The notes: generated from the letters alone by a model not told the origin. DNA of 32,146 nt from an uncultured Bacteroidales bacterium (GCA_934675095.1 CAKUPC010000022.1:1-32146); one strand, 5' to 3'. Counted from the first letter of the stretch, positions 14,475 to 23,148 are shown. Numbers and translations are program-made.

Positions 14475-15095
14475 ATGAAAAAAAATGAAATTATAACACT
14501 GACAATCAGCGTTATATCCCTTATTGCCGTCATCGTTTTCGGCACACTCTCATTCGTCGGGAACAACAAGAAGGCGGCCGCCGGAACTGAGGCAGCGGAA
14601 GTCGAGTCCGTGTCTCACGCGGGCGACATCGTCTATGTCCAGCTCGACAGGATTCTTCAGGAATACGACATGGCGAACGACAAGCGCTCGGTCGTTGAAA
14701 CCAAGGTTCAGAACATTCAGGCCGAGGTGAACAGGAGAGGCAAGAAGCTCGAAAAGGACATCAAGGACTTTCAGGAGAAGATGGACAAGGGACTGATGAC
14801 GCGCTCGGTGGCGGAGGTTCAGGGACAGAAGCTCCAGAAGGCGCAGGACGACTTCAACGTCTATGCCCAGCAGAAGCAGAACGAGATTCAGGAGGAGCAG
14901 ATTGTGATGATGAACCAGCTCGCGGACGCAATCAAGACATGGCTTGACAAGTACAACGAGACGATGGGATATGCGATGATTATCACAAATCAGGGCGGTG
15001 CTCCTGTCATCACCGGAGATGCGACGCTGGACATCACCGACGAGGTGATTGCCGGGCTGAACGAGGAATATGTCGCCGACAAAGGAAAGAAATAA
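14475..15095 (+). CDS. Membrane-anchored OmpH/Skp-like protein
   Basis: The protein has 206 residues. An N-terminal hydrophobic segment (ITLTISVISLIAVIVFGTLSF) has no clear cleavage site, so it probably anchors the protein in the inner membrane. A periplasmic OmpH-type domain follows: IVYVQLDRILQEYDM, a long charged coiled coil over about 65-160 (EVNRRGKKLEKDIKDFQEKM), and GYAMIITNQGG near the end. The domain order matches Skp chaperones, but the anchor makes it a distinct paralogue of the secreted one at 8481. Three bases separate its stop from the glycosyltransferase start. It may assist outer-membrane protein transit or surface-glycan assembly. The role is inferred. Confidence 0.8.
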   Translation: MKKNEIITLTISVISLIAVIVFGTLSFVGNNKKAAAGTEAAEVESVSHAGDIVYVQLDRILQEYDMANDKRSVVETKVQNIQAEVNRRGKKLEKDIKDFQEKMDKGLMTRSVAEVQGQKLQKAQDDFNVYAQQKQNEIQEEQIVMMNQLADAIKTWLDKYNETMGYAMIITNQGGAPVITGDATLDITDEVIAGLNEEYVADKGKK

Positions 15096-15098
15096 AAA

Positions 15099-16262
15099 TT
15101 GAAAATAGCGCTGCTGTCCTGCTTTTACCCTTTCAGAGGAGGGATTTCCCAGTTCAACGCCTGTCTTTTTGAAGAACTGGGCGAGACGAATGATGTCAAG
15201 GCCTTCAATTTCACGAGGCAGTATCCCGAATTTCTCTTTCCGGGCAAGACGCAGAAGGTGACGGAGGACGACGAGGCCGTGCCGGTACGGAGCACATCCG
15301 TGCTGGACACGGCCAATCCTTTTTCCTACCTCAGGACGGTGCGCGAGATACGCCGCTGGAAGCCGGATCTGCTGATTGTCCGCTACTGGATGAGCTGGTT
15401 CGCCCCGTCGCTCGGCTATGTCTGCCGAAGGATGAGGCGCAGCTGCTCTGTCATCGGGATTCTCGACAATGTCGTCCCTCACGAGCCGCATTTCTTCGAC
15501 GCGCCGCTCACGAAGTATTTTCTGTCGGGATGCGACGGCTATGTCACTCTCTGCGAGGCTGTGTCGAAAGACCTGCTGAGGCTGAGGCCTGACGCCAGGT
15601 TCACCGTCATCCAGCACCCCCTCTACTCGCACTTCGGGAAGAAGATGCCGAGGGAAGAGGCGGAAAGCAGGCTGGGACTTGAGCACGGAAAGAAGAACCT
15701 GCTGTTCTTCGGGCTGATACGCGAATACAAGGGGCTGGACATTCTGCTCGAAGCCTTTGCCGGACTGGACGGGGACTATCAGCTGATTATCGCCGGAGAG
15801 CCTTATGGGAGCTTCGACCGCTATCAGGCAATCATAGACAGGATTCCGGGCGGCGACAGGCGGATTGTCAAGGCGCTGCACTATGTCAGGGATTCGGAGG
15901 TGTCTCTGTATTTCTCGGCCGCGGATCTCACCGTGCTTCCCTACAGGAGCGCGACCCAGAGCGGGATAAGCTCGGTGTCCTATCACTTCGAGGTGCCGAT
16001 GGTGGTCACGGCCGTGGGAGGCCTGAAGGAGACAATAGGAGACCGAGGAACGGGAATTGTGGCGGAGGACGTGACTCCGGATGCGATAAGGGCGGAAATA
16101 GTGCGCTATTTTGCCGATCCGTCGCTGCGGGAGGGTTTCGTCGCGGAGATAAGGAAGGAAAAGGAGAGGCTGTCATGGAAAGGATTTGCGGACAGGCTTC
16201 TTAAATTTGCAGACGGTCTTGAGCCTGCCGGAAAGCGCAGGGGGACAAACTGCGGAAAGTAA
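15099..16262 (+). CDS. Family 4-type glycosyltransferase
   Basis: This 387-residue GT-B enzyme most probably begins at a TTG (15099): MKIALLSCFYPFRGGISQFN is the natural N-terminus and no ATG is near. The N-terminal acceptor domain carries ILDNVVPHEPHFFD. The C-terminal donor domain has KKNLLFFGLIREYKGLDIL and the terminal motif TQSGISSVSYHFEVPMVVTA, the region that holds the nucleotide sugar. Such enzymes move a sugar to a lipid or glycan acceptor on the cytoplasmic face. The start lies 3 bases after the ompH-like stop. With that spacing and a TTG start, translation is probably coupled and weak. The acceptor is unknown. Confidence 0.88.
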   Translation: MKIALLSCFYPFRGGISQFNACLFEELGETNDVKAFNFTRQYPEFLFPGKTQKVTEDDEAVPVRSTSVLDTANPFSYLRTVREIRRWKPDLLIVRYWMSWFAPSLGYVCRRMRRSCSVIGILDNVVPHEPHFFDAPLTKYFLSGCDGYVTLCEAVSKDLLRLRPDARFTVIQHPLYSHFGKKMPREEAESRLGLEHGKKNLLFFGLIREYKGLDILLEAFAGLDGDYQLIIAGEPYGSFDRYQAIIDRIPGGDRRIVKALHYVRDSEVSLYFSAADLTVLPYRSATQSGISSVSYHFEVPMVVTAVGGLKETIGDRGTGIVAEDVTPDAIRAEIVRYFADPSLREGFVAEIRKEKERLSWKGFADRLLKFADGLEPAGKRRGTNCGK

Positions 16263-16292
16263 CCAACACAAAAGAAGTAGGAGAACCGGAAT

Positions 16293-18134
16293 ATGAACAT
16301 TCGTGGAATACTCGGCCTTGCCATGGCCGCAATCGCGCTGACCGTCCTTTCACCGGCGGATGCAATTGCGCAGGACAGTTATGTGCCGACGCCGGTGACG
16401 GTGTCAAAGGAGAAGGTCAAGGTAGGAGGAAAGCTGTGCTGGTCCCATGTCGTTCTCGAAAGACAGACCCTCTACTCGATAAGCAAGGCCTACGGGGTCA
16501 GCGTCGAGGACATCTACAAGTACAACCCGTCAGTCCGCACGGAAGGTCTGAAGAAGAACGCCATAATCCTGATTCCCGTGGTAGAGGAAGAGACCGCGAC
16601 GAAGCCGGCAAAGGGCAGGGAATCCGCGAAGGCCGAGAAGAAGGCCGACCGACAGGAAAGTGCCCGACCGACCAAGACGACTAAAGCAGAGGAAATGTCC
16701 GCGAAGGATGGCAATGCGGAGATGACCCTTCAAAAAGAAAAGAATAATCCGAAGAAAGAGCAGACGGTTCACACCGTCCGCTGGTATGAAACAATAGAGA
16801 CGATAGCCGAGAAATACGGAGTGAGCGTAGAGGCTATAATGAGAGCGAACAACCTTTCGGGAAAGGAACTCAAATCACGCCAGAAACTTGTGATTCCGTC
16901 AAGGGACGCGGCTGCGGAGACGGTCCGTGAGACGGAGGCGGCCCGGCAAGGCTCCGCCGAGACCCCAGCGCAGGATAGGGAGTCCCGGAAAAGTCCGGAT
17001 TACGGCGTCGACTCCGCAGCGGAAACGAAGGTGAAGGCTGAAGACGAGTTCAGTGCCGATGAACCGCAGGCCGCTCTGTCAGCCGGTTCAGAGACCGGTG
17101 TCAGAAAGGAGAACAGCGTGAACTTCGCGCTCGTGCTGCCGTTCATGGCAGGGACGGAAAAGCCGAGTTCATCTTCGTTCGACTTCTACTGCGGAGCGCT
17201 GCTCGCCGCAAGGGAACTGGGACTCGACGGTCTCAGCGTGAACGTCAGCGTGTTCGACACGGGTACGGACGCGCCGACAAGGCGCAGTCTCGGCAACGAG
17301 GACTTCATCATAGGCCCGCTCTCCCCCGCCGACATCAGAAAGGTTCATGACGCGGCCGGAGACGACGTCGCCATAATCTCCCCTCTCGACCCTAAGGCAG
17401 CGGCTCTCACCGGAGAGTTCCCGAAGCTCGTTCAGGTGCCCACCCCGCACGACCTTCAGTACGCCGACCTCGTGCAGTGGATTGCCGACGAGACTCAGAG
17501 CGGCGACAGGACGGTGCTCATCTCCGAGAAGGGCGGAAAGGAAAGCGAGGCAATGAAGGTATTTACCGAGATTCTGGACATATCCGGCCTGAAATACAAG
17601 GATTTGCAGTACAGCCTGCTCGAAGGGCGCGACATCATTGCGAAGCTCAAGAGCATCACCGTCGAAAGTCCGAAGACCAACAGGTTCATCATCGCCTCCG
17701 AAAGCGAGGCCTTCGTCAATGACGTGTTCCGCAACATCAGCCTCCTCTCCCGCGAGAACCGCAAGGTTGAGGTGTTCTGCCACTCCAGGGTGCGCGGATA
17801 TGACATCGAGGTTGAGAGCCTGCATAACAACGACCTGCACATAAGCCTCGCCTACTACATCGACTACAACACTCCGGAAACAATCAGCTTCGTCAAGGCC
17901 TACCGCGCCCTTTTCAACACCGAACCGACTCAGTTCAGCTTTCAGGGCTACGACGTGACCAAATACTTCTGCGAGCTCCGCGCCGCCTACGGGGACGACT
18001 GGCTCAAGGCCATAGGCCACTGCCCGAAGACCGGCCTCCAGACCAGCTTCAACTTCCGCGACGGCTCCCGCATCAACGAAGGCGTCCGCCGCATCGAGTA
18101 CCGTTCCAACTATCGGATTAAATCCGTGGAGTAA
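16293..18134 (+). CDS. LysM and type 1 periplasmic-binding-like domain protein
   Basis: The 613-residue exported protein has a signal peptide ending near ADAIAQ (22-27). A first LysM domain is at about 49-96 (HVVLERQTLYSISKAYGVSV). A Lys/Glu/Ala-rich linker follows to 155, then a second LysM at about 158-203 (HTVRWYETIETIAEKYGVSV) and another charged linker. From 277 onward (NFALVLPFMAG) it has the fold pattern of type 1 periplasmic-binding proteins, as in amino-acid ABC receptors or LpoA. LysM binds peptidoglycan, so the protein is probably wall-attached and may sense or scaffold. No ABC transporter genes are nearby, which argues against simple transport. The preceding 30 bases include GGAG, a rare Shine-Dalgarno-like site. 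Confidence 0.85.
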   Translation: MNIRGILGLAMAAIALTVLSPADAIAQDSYVPTPVTVSKEKVKVGGKLCWSHVVLERQTLYSISKAYGVSVEDIYKYNPSVRTEGLKKNAIILIPVVEEETATKPAKGRESAKAEKKADRQESARPTKTTKAEEMSAKDGNAEMTLQKEKNNPKKEQTVHTVRWYETIETIAEKYGVSVEAIMRANNLSGKELKSRQKLVIPSRDAAAETVRETEAARQGSAETPAQDRESRKSPDYGVDSAAETKVKAEDEFSADEPQAALSAGSETGVRKENSVNFALVLPFMAGTEKPSSSSFDFYCGALLAARELGLDGLSVNVSVFDTGTDAPTRRSLGNEDFIIGPLSPADIRKVHDAAGDDVAIISPLDPKAAALTGEFPKLVQVPTPHDLQYADLVQWIADETQSGDRTVLISEKGGKESEAMKVFTEILDISGLKYKDLQYSLLEGRDIIAKLKSITVESPKTNRFIIASESEAFVNDVFRNISLLSRENRKVEVFCHSRVRGYDIEVESLHNNDLHISLAYYIDYNTPETISFVKAYRALFNTEPTQFSFQGYDVTKYFCELRAAYGDDWLKAIGHCPKTGLQTSFNFRDGSRINEGVRRIEYRSNYRIKSVE

Positions 18135-18140
18135 AGTCCT

Positions 18141-18247
18141 ATCGGCATAATTTCAGTTAAAATCGGCTAAAAATCATAAGGTTTCTTGCCGTTATCGGCA
18201 AGAAACCTTATCTTTGTATCGGGATTTGTTATTTTTTATGCCGATAA
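18141..18247 (+). promoter_or_regulatory. fic promoter with hairpin and repeated TATCGGC motifs
   Basis: A perfect 16-bp hairpin, ATAAGGTTTCTTGCCG (18176-18191), loop TTAT, and its complement (18196-18211), leads straight into a -7 box TATCTTTG (18209-18216), so the right arm and the box overlap. The motif ATCGGC recurs: ATCGGCATAA at 18141-18150, ATCGGCTAA at 18162-18170, TTATCGGCA at 18192-18200, and inverted TTATGCCGATAA at 18236-18247. The hairpin may terminate the LysM-gene transcript, while the repeats look like operator sites around the fic promoter. Confidence 0.65.
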
Positions 18248-18249
18248 GT

Positions 18250-19137
18250 ATGGATTACATCTCAACCAAAGAATATGCGGCGGAACACGGCATCGCCGAA
18301 CGTACAGTAAGAAACTATTGTATTCAGGGGAAAATTGCCGGAGCACGACTTGTCGGCAAAACATGGAGTGTGCCTGCCGATGCCCCACTTCCACAGCGCA
18401 AGAATGCAAGAATTAAAACGTCTCCACTTCTGGAGATATTGCGCGAGCAAAAAGAGTCCAGGATCAAAGGCGGAATCTATCATCGCACGCAGATTGACCT
18501 GACCTATAATTCTAACCACATCGAAGGCAGCAGGCTGACAAAAGAACAGACCCGATATATATTTGAGACCAACACGATAGGAATCACAGACAACGCGGTT
18601 AAGGTGGATGACATCATCGAAACCACCAATCATTTCCGCTGCATCGACTTTATAATTGACCACGCAAAGGAGCCCTTGACGGAAAGCATGATGAAACAAC
18701 TTCATCGTTTGCTAAAAAGCGGGACATCGGATGCCTCGAAATCGTGGTTTGCGGTTGGTGAGTACAAACGGCTGCCGAACGAGGTCGGCGGGATGGAGAC
18801 GACATCGCCGCAAAAGGTCGGGTTTGAATTGCGTGCGCTGCTAAAAGAGTACAGAAGCAAAAAGACAATTCGTTTTGAGGACATACTCGATTTTCATCAG
18901 CGCTTTGAGTCAATACACCCCTTTCAGGACGGCAACGGCAGGGTCGGGCGTTTGATAATGTTCAAGGAATGTCTGAACCACAACATCGTTCCGTTCATTA
19001 TCACGGACGAACTGAAGATGTTCTATTACCGAGGTCTGCACGAATGGAAAACATTTCCAGGCTACCTGACAGATACCTGCCTGACAGCACAGGACTATTA
19101 CAAGAAACTCCTTGACTATTTCAGAATCAGATATTGA
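18250..19137 (+). CDS. Fic family protein with N-terminal HTH
   Basis: Fic enzymes usually transfer AMP from ATP to a Ser, Thr or Tyr on a target protein. From the ATG at 18250 the protein has 295 residues. Another ATG at 18238 lies inside an operator-like repeat and is less likely. Residues 1-45 form an excisionase/MerR-like helix-turn-helix (YISTKEYAAEHGIAERTVRN ... LVGKTWSVP). The active-site motif HPFQDGNGRVGR (223-234) is complete, matching HxFx(D/E)GNGRxxR. An inhibitory motif SNHIEG (88-93) fits (S/T)xxxE(G/N), so the enzyme should restrain itself. No antitoxin gene is next to it. The HTH and the repeated TATCGGC sites suggest self-regulation. It converges on recN with a 12-base gap. 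Confidence 0.93.
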   Translation: MDYISTKEYAAEHGIAERTVRNYCIQGKIAGARLVGKTWSVPADAPLPQRKNARIKTSPLLEILREQKESRIKGGIYHRTQIDLTYNSNHIEGSRLTKEQTRYIFETNTIGITDNAVKVDDIIETTNHFRCIDFIIDHAKEPLTESMMKQLHRLLKSGTSDASKSWFAVGEYKRLPNEVGGMETTSPQKVGFELRALLKEYRSKKTIRFEDILDFHQRFESIHPFQDGNGRVGRLIMFKECLNHNIVPFIITDELKMFYYRGLHEWKTFPGYLTDTCLTAQDYYKKLLDYFRIRY

Positions 19138-19149
19138 CGGCCGCACCAC

Positions 19150-20814
19150 TTACCCGAGGAGTTCCCTGGCGTTGGCGATGGCGGCGGGGGTGACGGTGGA
19201 GCCGCTGAGCATTCGGGCGAGTTCGAGGACGCGCTCGTCGGTGGAGAGACGGCGGATGGAGGAGGTGGCGCGGCCGTCGGAGGAGACGGATTTCTCGACG
19301 AGGTAGTGGGCTGAGCCCTTGGCGGCGACCTGAGGGAGGTGCGTGATGGCAAAGACCTGCATATCAGCGCCCATGGAGCATATCATAGTGCCCATCTTGT
19401 CCGCTACGCTGCCGGAAACGCCGGTGTCAATCTCGTCGAAGATTAGCGTCGGCATGGACACGAAATGAGCCATCTGAGCCTTGAGGCAGAGCATGATGCG
19501 GGAAAGTTCACCTCCGGAGGCGCAGGACTGCACCGGAATCGGGGCGCGGCCCGTGGAACTGAAAAGGAAACGGACATTGTCCCGTCCGAGAGGACCCGGC
19601 TTCGTTGCCGGGGAAACGTCGGCCACAAAGACCGACAGCGGCATCTCCAGATTTCGGATCATCGACTGGATGTGCTCTGAGAAAGGTCCGGCAGCCTTCC
19701 GCCGCGATTCCGTCAGAGCCGCGGCAAGCCGGTCGTTATTCTTTGACTCGGCGGCAATGTCGGAGGAAAGCGCCGCAAGCCTTTCGTCCATGCAGTCCGT
19801 GTCGGCAAGCGCGGCCGAGTACTTATCCTTAAGAGCGATGAGCTCGGCCTCAGTCGTGCATCCGAACTTCTGGAACAGCCCGTAGATGAGCGACATCCTT
19901 GCCTCTACGGCTTCGAGCCGTTCAGGAGAGGCTTCAGACTTCTCCGCGAGAGCCGTGACCTCAGAAAGGATGTCGTCCAGTTCGAGACGCGAAGACTCTA
20001 TCCTTCCCGCAAGCGCCCCGACCGACGGGACAAAGGCAGAAATCTTTTCCAGAGCCTTCTCCGACTCCTTCAGCAGCGCGTCAATGGAAGGAAGCTCCTC
20101 GCCGCTCGGAGAGAATGCCTCCGACACGGCGCAGAGGCTTTCCTGTATCGCCTCGGCGTTGGCAAGCCCTTTCTGTTCCTGCTCAAGTTCGGCAAGTTCA
20201 CCGTCCCGGAGCGACGCTGAGTCAAGCTGCCGGTACTGCGCCTCATTGTAGTCTCTCTCCGCGCGCATCCGCTCAAGGCTTTCCTCCATCCTGCGCCTTT
20301 CGGCCGTCAGTGACGACAGGCGGGAGTAGGATGCCGCGTATTCCGCCCTCAGCGCGAGGTTGTCGGCGAAGTTGTCGAGCATATCTGTCTGGTAGGCAGG
20401 ATTCTGAAGTTCGAGTGTCCCGTGCTGGGAATGGATGTCGAAAAGGCGTGACGTCACCCCGACAAGCGTCTGCACCGTCACAGGACAGTCGTTGATGAAT
20501 GCACGCGAGCGTCCTGAACGCGCGACGACACGGCGGACAATCAGTCCCACATCGTCCCATTCGGCCCCGGCATCCTCAACGGTCTGCTTCAGCGACGGCT
20601 CCACGCCGCTGAACTCAGCCTCGACCACACAGTTGTCCGCACCCTCCGAAATCATGGCCGCGTCGGCCTTGCCCCCGGAGAGCAACGACAGCGCCCCCAA
20701 GAGAATTGACTTCCCGGCTCCGGTCTGTCCGGAAATAATGACAAGACCCTCCGGGAACGTGATGTCCAGAGAGTCTATCAGAACATAGTTGTGTATTTCG
20801 AGACGATTCAGCAT
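19150..20814 (-). CDS. recN: DNA repair protein RecN
   Basis: RecN is an SMC-like ATPase that acts early at DNA double-strand breaks. The 554-residue length is standard. Walker A (GQTGAGKS, about 29-36) is at the N-terminus and is followed by a coiled-coil middle rich in Glu, Ala and Arg. The ABC signature SCASGGELSRIMLCLKAQM and Walker B TLIFDEIDTGVSGSVADKMG are near the C-terminus. The ATG at 20814 is preceded by GGAGGA, an unusually good Shine-Dalgarno sequence for this phylum. It lies 48 bases downstream of rpoZ, and the coaBC and DUF4835 genes that I recall between them in relatives are absent. Confidence 0.97.
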   Translation of the reverse strand: MLNRLEIHNYVLIDSLDITFPEGLVIISGQTGAGKSILLGALSLLSGGKADAAMISEGADNCVVEAEFSGVEPSLKQTVEDAGAEWDDVGLIVRRVVARSGRSRAFINDCPVTVQTLVGVTSRLFDIHSQHGTLELQNPAYQTDMLDNFADNLALRAEYAASYSRLSSLTAERRRMEESLERMRAERDYNEAQYRQLDSASLRDGELAELEQEQKGLANAEAIQESLCAVSEAFSPSGEELPSIDALLKESEKALEKISAFVPSVGALAGRIESSRLELDDILSEVTALAEKSEASPERLEAVEARMSLIYGLFQKFGCTTEAELIALKDKYSAALADTDCMDERLAALSSDIAAESKNNDRLAAALTESRRKAAGPFSEHIQSMIRNLEMPLSVFVADVSPATKPGPLGRDNVRFLFSSTGRAPIPVQSCASGGELSRIMLCLKAQMAHFVSMPTLIFDEIDTGVSGSVADKMGTMICSMGADMQVFAITHLPQVAAKGSAHYLVEKSVSSDGRATSSIRRLSTDERVLELARMLSGSTVTPAAIANARELLG

Positions 20815-20862
20815 TGCTCCTCCTTTTTTCGTGAGGAAAGAACGGTACGGACAGACGTGGCG

Positions 20863-21183
20863 CTATTCCTCGTCGTGTTTTGCCATCCTGTAGGAAATCT
20901 CGTTGTGCTCGAACTCATAGATAGCGACGAGATCCGGTTTCGGCTGACGCTCGTAGTACTTCGAAATCTCAATCTGCTCCCTGTTCTCGAACACCTCTTC
21001 CATAGTGTCCCTCTCGTTCTTGAAATCCTCAAGTTTCTTTGTAAGTTCCTTTTTCTCAGCAGCCGCAATCTGGTTGGCCCTCTTTGAAAGAATCACGACG
21101 GTCTCGTAGATGTTGCCCGTCGGAGCCGCGAGGTCGCACAGGTCGCGCGTAATCGTGTTTGTCGGAATTTTACTGTTTGCCAT
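20863..21183 (-). CDS. rpoZ: RNA polymerase omega subunit, Rpb6 type
   Basis: The 106-residue protein begins MANSKIPTNTITRDLCDLAA and continues GNIYETVVILSKRANQIAAA, the conserved core that clamps the beta-prime C-terminus in omega/Rpb6 proteins. The Bacteroidetes form has the acidic, Tyr-containing tail seen here (ISKYYERQPKPDLVAIYEFE). It helps assemble RNA polymerase. It lies between bamD and recN, as in relatives. The 142-base gap from bamD holds a leader resembling that of pdxJ, so it probably has its own start or control. Confidence 0.88.
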   Translation of the reverse strand: MANSKIPTNTITRDLCDLAAPTGNIYETVVILSKRANQIAAAEKKELTKKLEDFKNERDTMEEVFENREQIEISKYYERQPKPDLVAIYEFEHNEISYRMAKHDEE

Positions 21184-21300
21184 ATCGTTTTGTGTTTTGT
21201 TTGTCTTGTATTGTTTGTCTCTCTTGGTCTATATTTTTTTCATCAGTCACATACCCCGTTCTGATATTATATACGCCCGTCAAATTCCGAGGTTTCAAAA
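21184..21300 (-). promoter_or_regulatory. rpoZ leader, similar to the pdxJ leader
   Basis: Minus-strand order is TTTTTGAA (near 21300), CGGGCGTAT, then CGGGGTATGTGAC (21258-21246), TGATGAAAAAA, an AGACCAA block and GACAAACAATACAAGACAAA before the ATG. The same blocks occur before pdxJ at 13526-13601. No TAnnTTTG box is seen, so the promoter may be of another type or lie in bamD. Confidence 0.55.
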
Positions 21301-21325
21301 ATTTTCGGGACATATCATATATTTT

Positions 21326-22129
21326 CTAATTTTTATTCAGATATTTCTGTGCCTTCGAATGCGGAAGCTCAAGACTCCGGCAATATTTCGAGTCCGGATA
21401 TTCGCTTATGAAGTTGAGATAGTCGTCCATGAACTGCAGGTAACGCTCACGCTGCTTGGACTTTACGCTCAGGTCGGCATACTTGTAGGAAGACATGGCT
21501 ATGTAGTAGAGTATGTCCTCGCGGTAGATGTTCTCGGAGTCGTCCTTCAGCACGTTCTTGAGGGCGACGCGGGCGGCAAGGTAGTCCTCCATGCGGTAGT
21601 AGAGCTTCGCGCCCTCGTAGGCCTTGCGGTCGAGGCGCTCGTTCAGGTCCTTAATCATCGCCTCGCAGTCGGCAAGGTGCTCGTTGTCAGGCTCTTCGCG
21701 GAGATATTCGGTCATCGCGTTGAGTGCCGTGTAGGTCGGAGTCTGGTCCAGCTCGTAGCGCAGGGTCGAGCGGTAGAGGCAGTCGATGCGGAGGAAACGC
21801 GCGTCGGAGGCGAAGGGACTGCGGGGATAGACCTCAAGAAAGCGCTGGAAATTGGTCTCGGCGGTGTAGTAGTCCTTCTGGCGGTAGTTGCTCAGCCCCC
21901 AGTAGTAGCGCACGGTGTCGTCCTTCTCTGTTCCCTCGGTGAACATCGAAAGGGACTCGAACATGGCTGCTGCCCTGCTGTATTTCTTATTGTTGAAGTA
22001 GTCGAAGGCGGCCTTGTACTTGGCTTCCGTGTCGGCGCTGTTCAGCAGCATCTCATACTGCGACTTGCAGGCATTAAGCGAGAAGAGCGCGAGGACGGAA
22101 ATTACTGCGGTTTTAAGGTGTATTCTCAT
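21326..22129 (-). CDS. bamD: Outer-membrane assembly lipoprotein BamD
   Basis: BamD is the essential lipoprotein partner of BamA. The 267-residue protein has a lipoprotein signal (ISVLALFSLNACKS) with lipidated Cys21. Tetratricopeptide-like helical repeats follow: YKAAFDYFNNKKYSRAAAMF, YYWGLSNYRQKDYYTAETNF and later ALKNVLKDDSENIYRED. The motif FQRFLEVYPRSPFASDARFL is typical of the family. It lies 48 bases downstream of trxB and upstream of rpoZ. Confidence 0.94.
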   Translation of the reverse strand: MRIHLKTAVISVLALFSLNACKSQYEMLLNSADTEAKYKAAFDYFNNKKYSRAAAMFESLSMFTEGTEKDDTVRYYWGLSNYRQKDYYTAETNFQRFLEVYPRSPFASDARFLRIDCLYRSTLRYELDQTPTYTALNAMTEYLREEPDNEHLADCEAMIKDLNERLDRKAYEGAKLYYRMEDYLAARVALKNVLKDDSENIYREDILYYIAMSSYKYADLSVKSKQRERYLQFMDDYLNFISEYPDSKYCRSLELPHSKAQKYLNKN

Positions 22130-22177
22130 AAAATTTATTTTTTCAACAAAAAATGTATCCCGAAAAAATCGGAGGAA

Positions 22178-23101
22178 CTACTTGGATTTCAGGTATCTTT
22201 CCGCATCGAGGGCGGCACGGCAGCCGGACGCGGCCGCATTCACGGCCTGCCTGTAGGTAGGGTCCTGCACGTCCCCGGCGGCGAACACGCCTTCGATGCT
22301 CGTGCGCGACGACTTTCCCTCAGTTATGATGTAGCCCTGCGCATCGACATCGACCCAGTCCCTGAACACGTCGGAATTGGGATGATGCCCGATGGCGAGG
22401 AAAAATCCGTCAATGGCTATGTCAAATACCTCGCCGTCCCTGCGGACAAGACGCGCGCCCGTGACACCGAAGTCGTCGCCGAGCACCTCCCGCGTGTTGC
22501 AGTTCCACAGGATTTCTATGTTTTCTGTTTCAAGCACGCGCCTCTGCATGGCCTCGGAGGCACGGAGCACATCGCGCCGCACAATCATATAGACCTTGCT
22601 GCACAACCCCGCGAGATAGCTTGCCTCCTCGCACGCCGTGTCTCCGCCGCCCACGACCGCAACGACCTTCTTCCTGTAGAAGAACCCGTCGCAGGTCGCG
22701 CAGGCCGACACACCCATTCCGCGGTATTTCGTCTCGGACGGCAGCCCGAGATACTTTGCGGTGGCTCCGGTAGCTATGATTACGGTTTCAGCCTCAATCT
22801 CAGCCGCCCCGTCAATCTTCACTTTCAGCGGTCGGGACGAAAAGTCCACGTCAGAGACGGTTCCAATCCGGATGTCCGCCCCAAGACGCAGCGCCTGGGC
22901 ACGCATCGCGTCCATAAGCTCCTGTCCCCCGATTCCTTCCGCGAAGCCGGGGTAGTTTTCAATGTCGGTGGTTGTGGTGAGCTGACCGCCAGGCTGCGCT
23001 CCCTCATAGAGCACAGGCGCGAGATTGGCGCGGGACGCATAAATCGCGGCTGTGTAGCCGGCCGGTCCCCCGCCTATTATGAGGCATTTCGTCTTTTCCA
23101 T
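22178..23101 (-). CDS. trxB: Thioredoxin reductase
   Basis: This flavoprotein reduces thioredoxin with NADPH. The 307-residue length is standard. The FAD-binding GGGPAG is at 10-15. The redox pair is CATC (Cys134, Cys137) in VSACATCDGFFYRKK. The NADPH-binding motif is GGGDTACEEASYL (151-163), followed by VRRDVLRAS. The C-terminal GVFAAGDVQDPTYRQAVNAA completes FAD binding. Its -7 box is TAATTTTG (23156-23149, minus), and it is divergent from the Fur-family gene. Co-transcription with bamD is possible. Confidence 0.97.
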   Translation of the reverse strand: MEKTKCLIIGGGPAGYTAAIYASRANLAPVLYEGAQPGGQLTTTTDIENYPGFAEGIGGQELMDAMRAQALRLGADIRIGTVSDVDFSSRPLKVKIDGAAEIEAETVIIATGATAKYLGLPSETKYRGMGVSACATCDGFFYRKKVVAVVGGGDTACEEASYLAGLCSKVYMIVRRDVLRASEAMQRRVLETENIEILWNCNTREVLGDDFGVTGARLVRRDGEVFDIAIDGFFLAIGHHPNSDVFRDWVDVDAQGYIITEGKSSRTSIEGVFAAGDVQDPTYRQAVNAAASGCRAALDAERYLKSK

Positions 23102-23148
23102 ATATCAAAATTGTCCTGACGCCCGTTCATCGGACATCACAAAGAATG

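Noticed and set aside
14550..15986. A 478-residue open frame on the minus strand
   Set aside because: It is antisense to the ompH-like and glycosyltransferase genes and shows no family features.
21110..23119. A 669-residue open frame on the plus strand
   Set aside because: It is antisense to bamD and trxB with no recognisable motif, another effect of the codon bias of the real strand.
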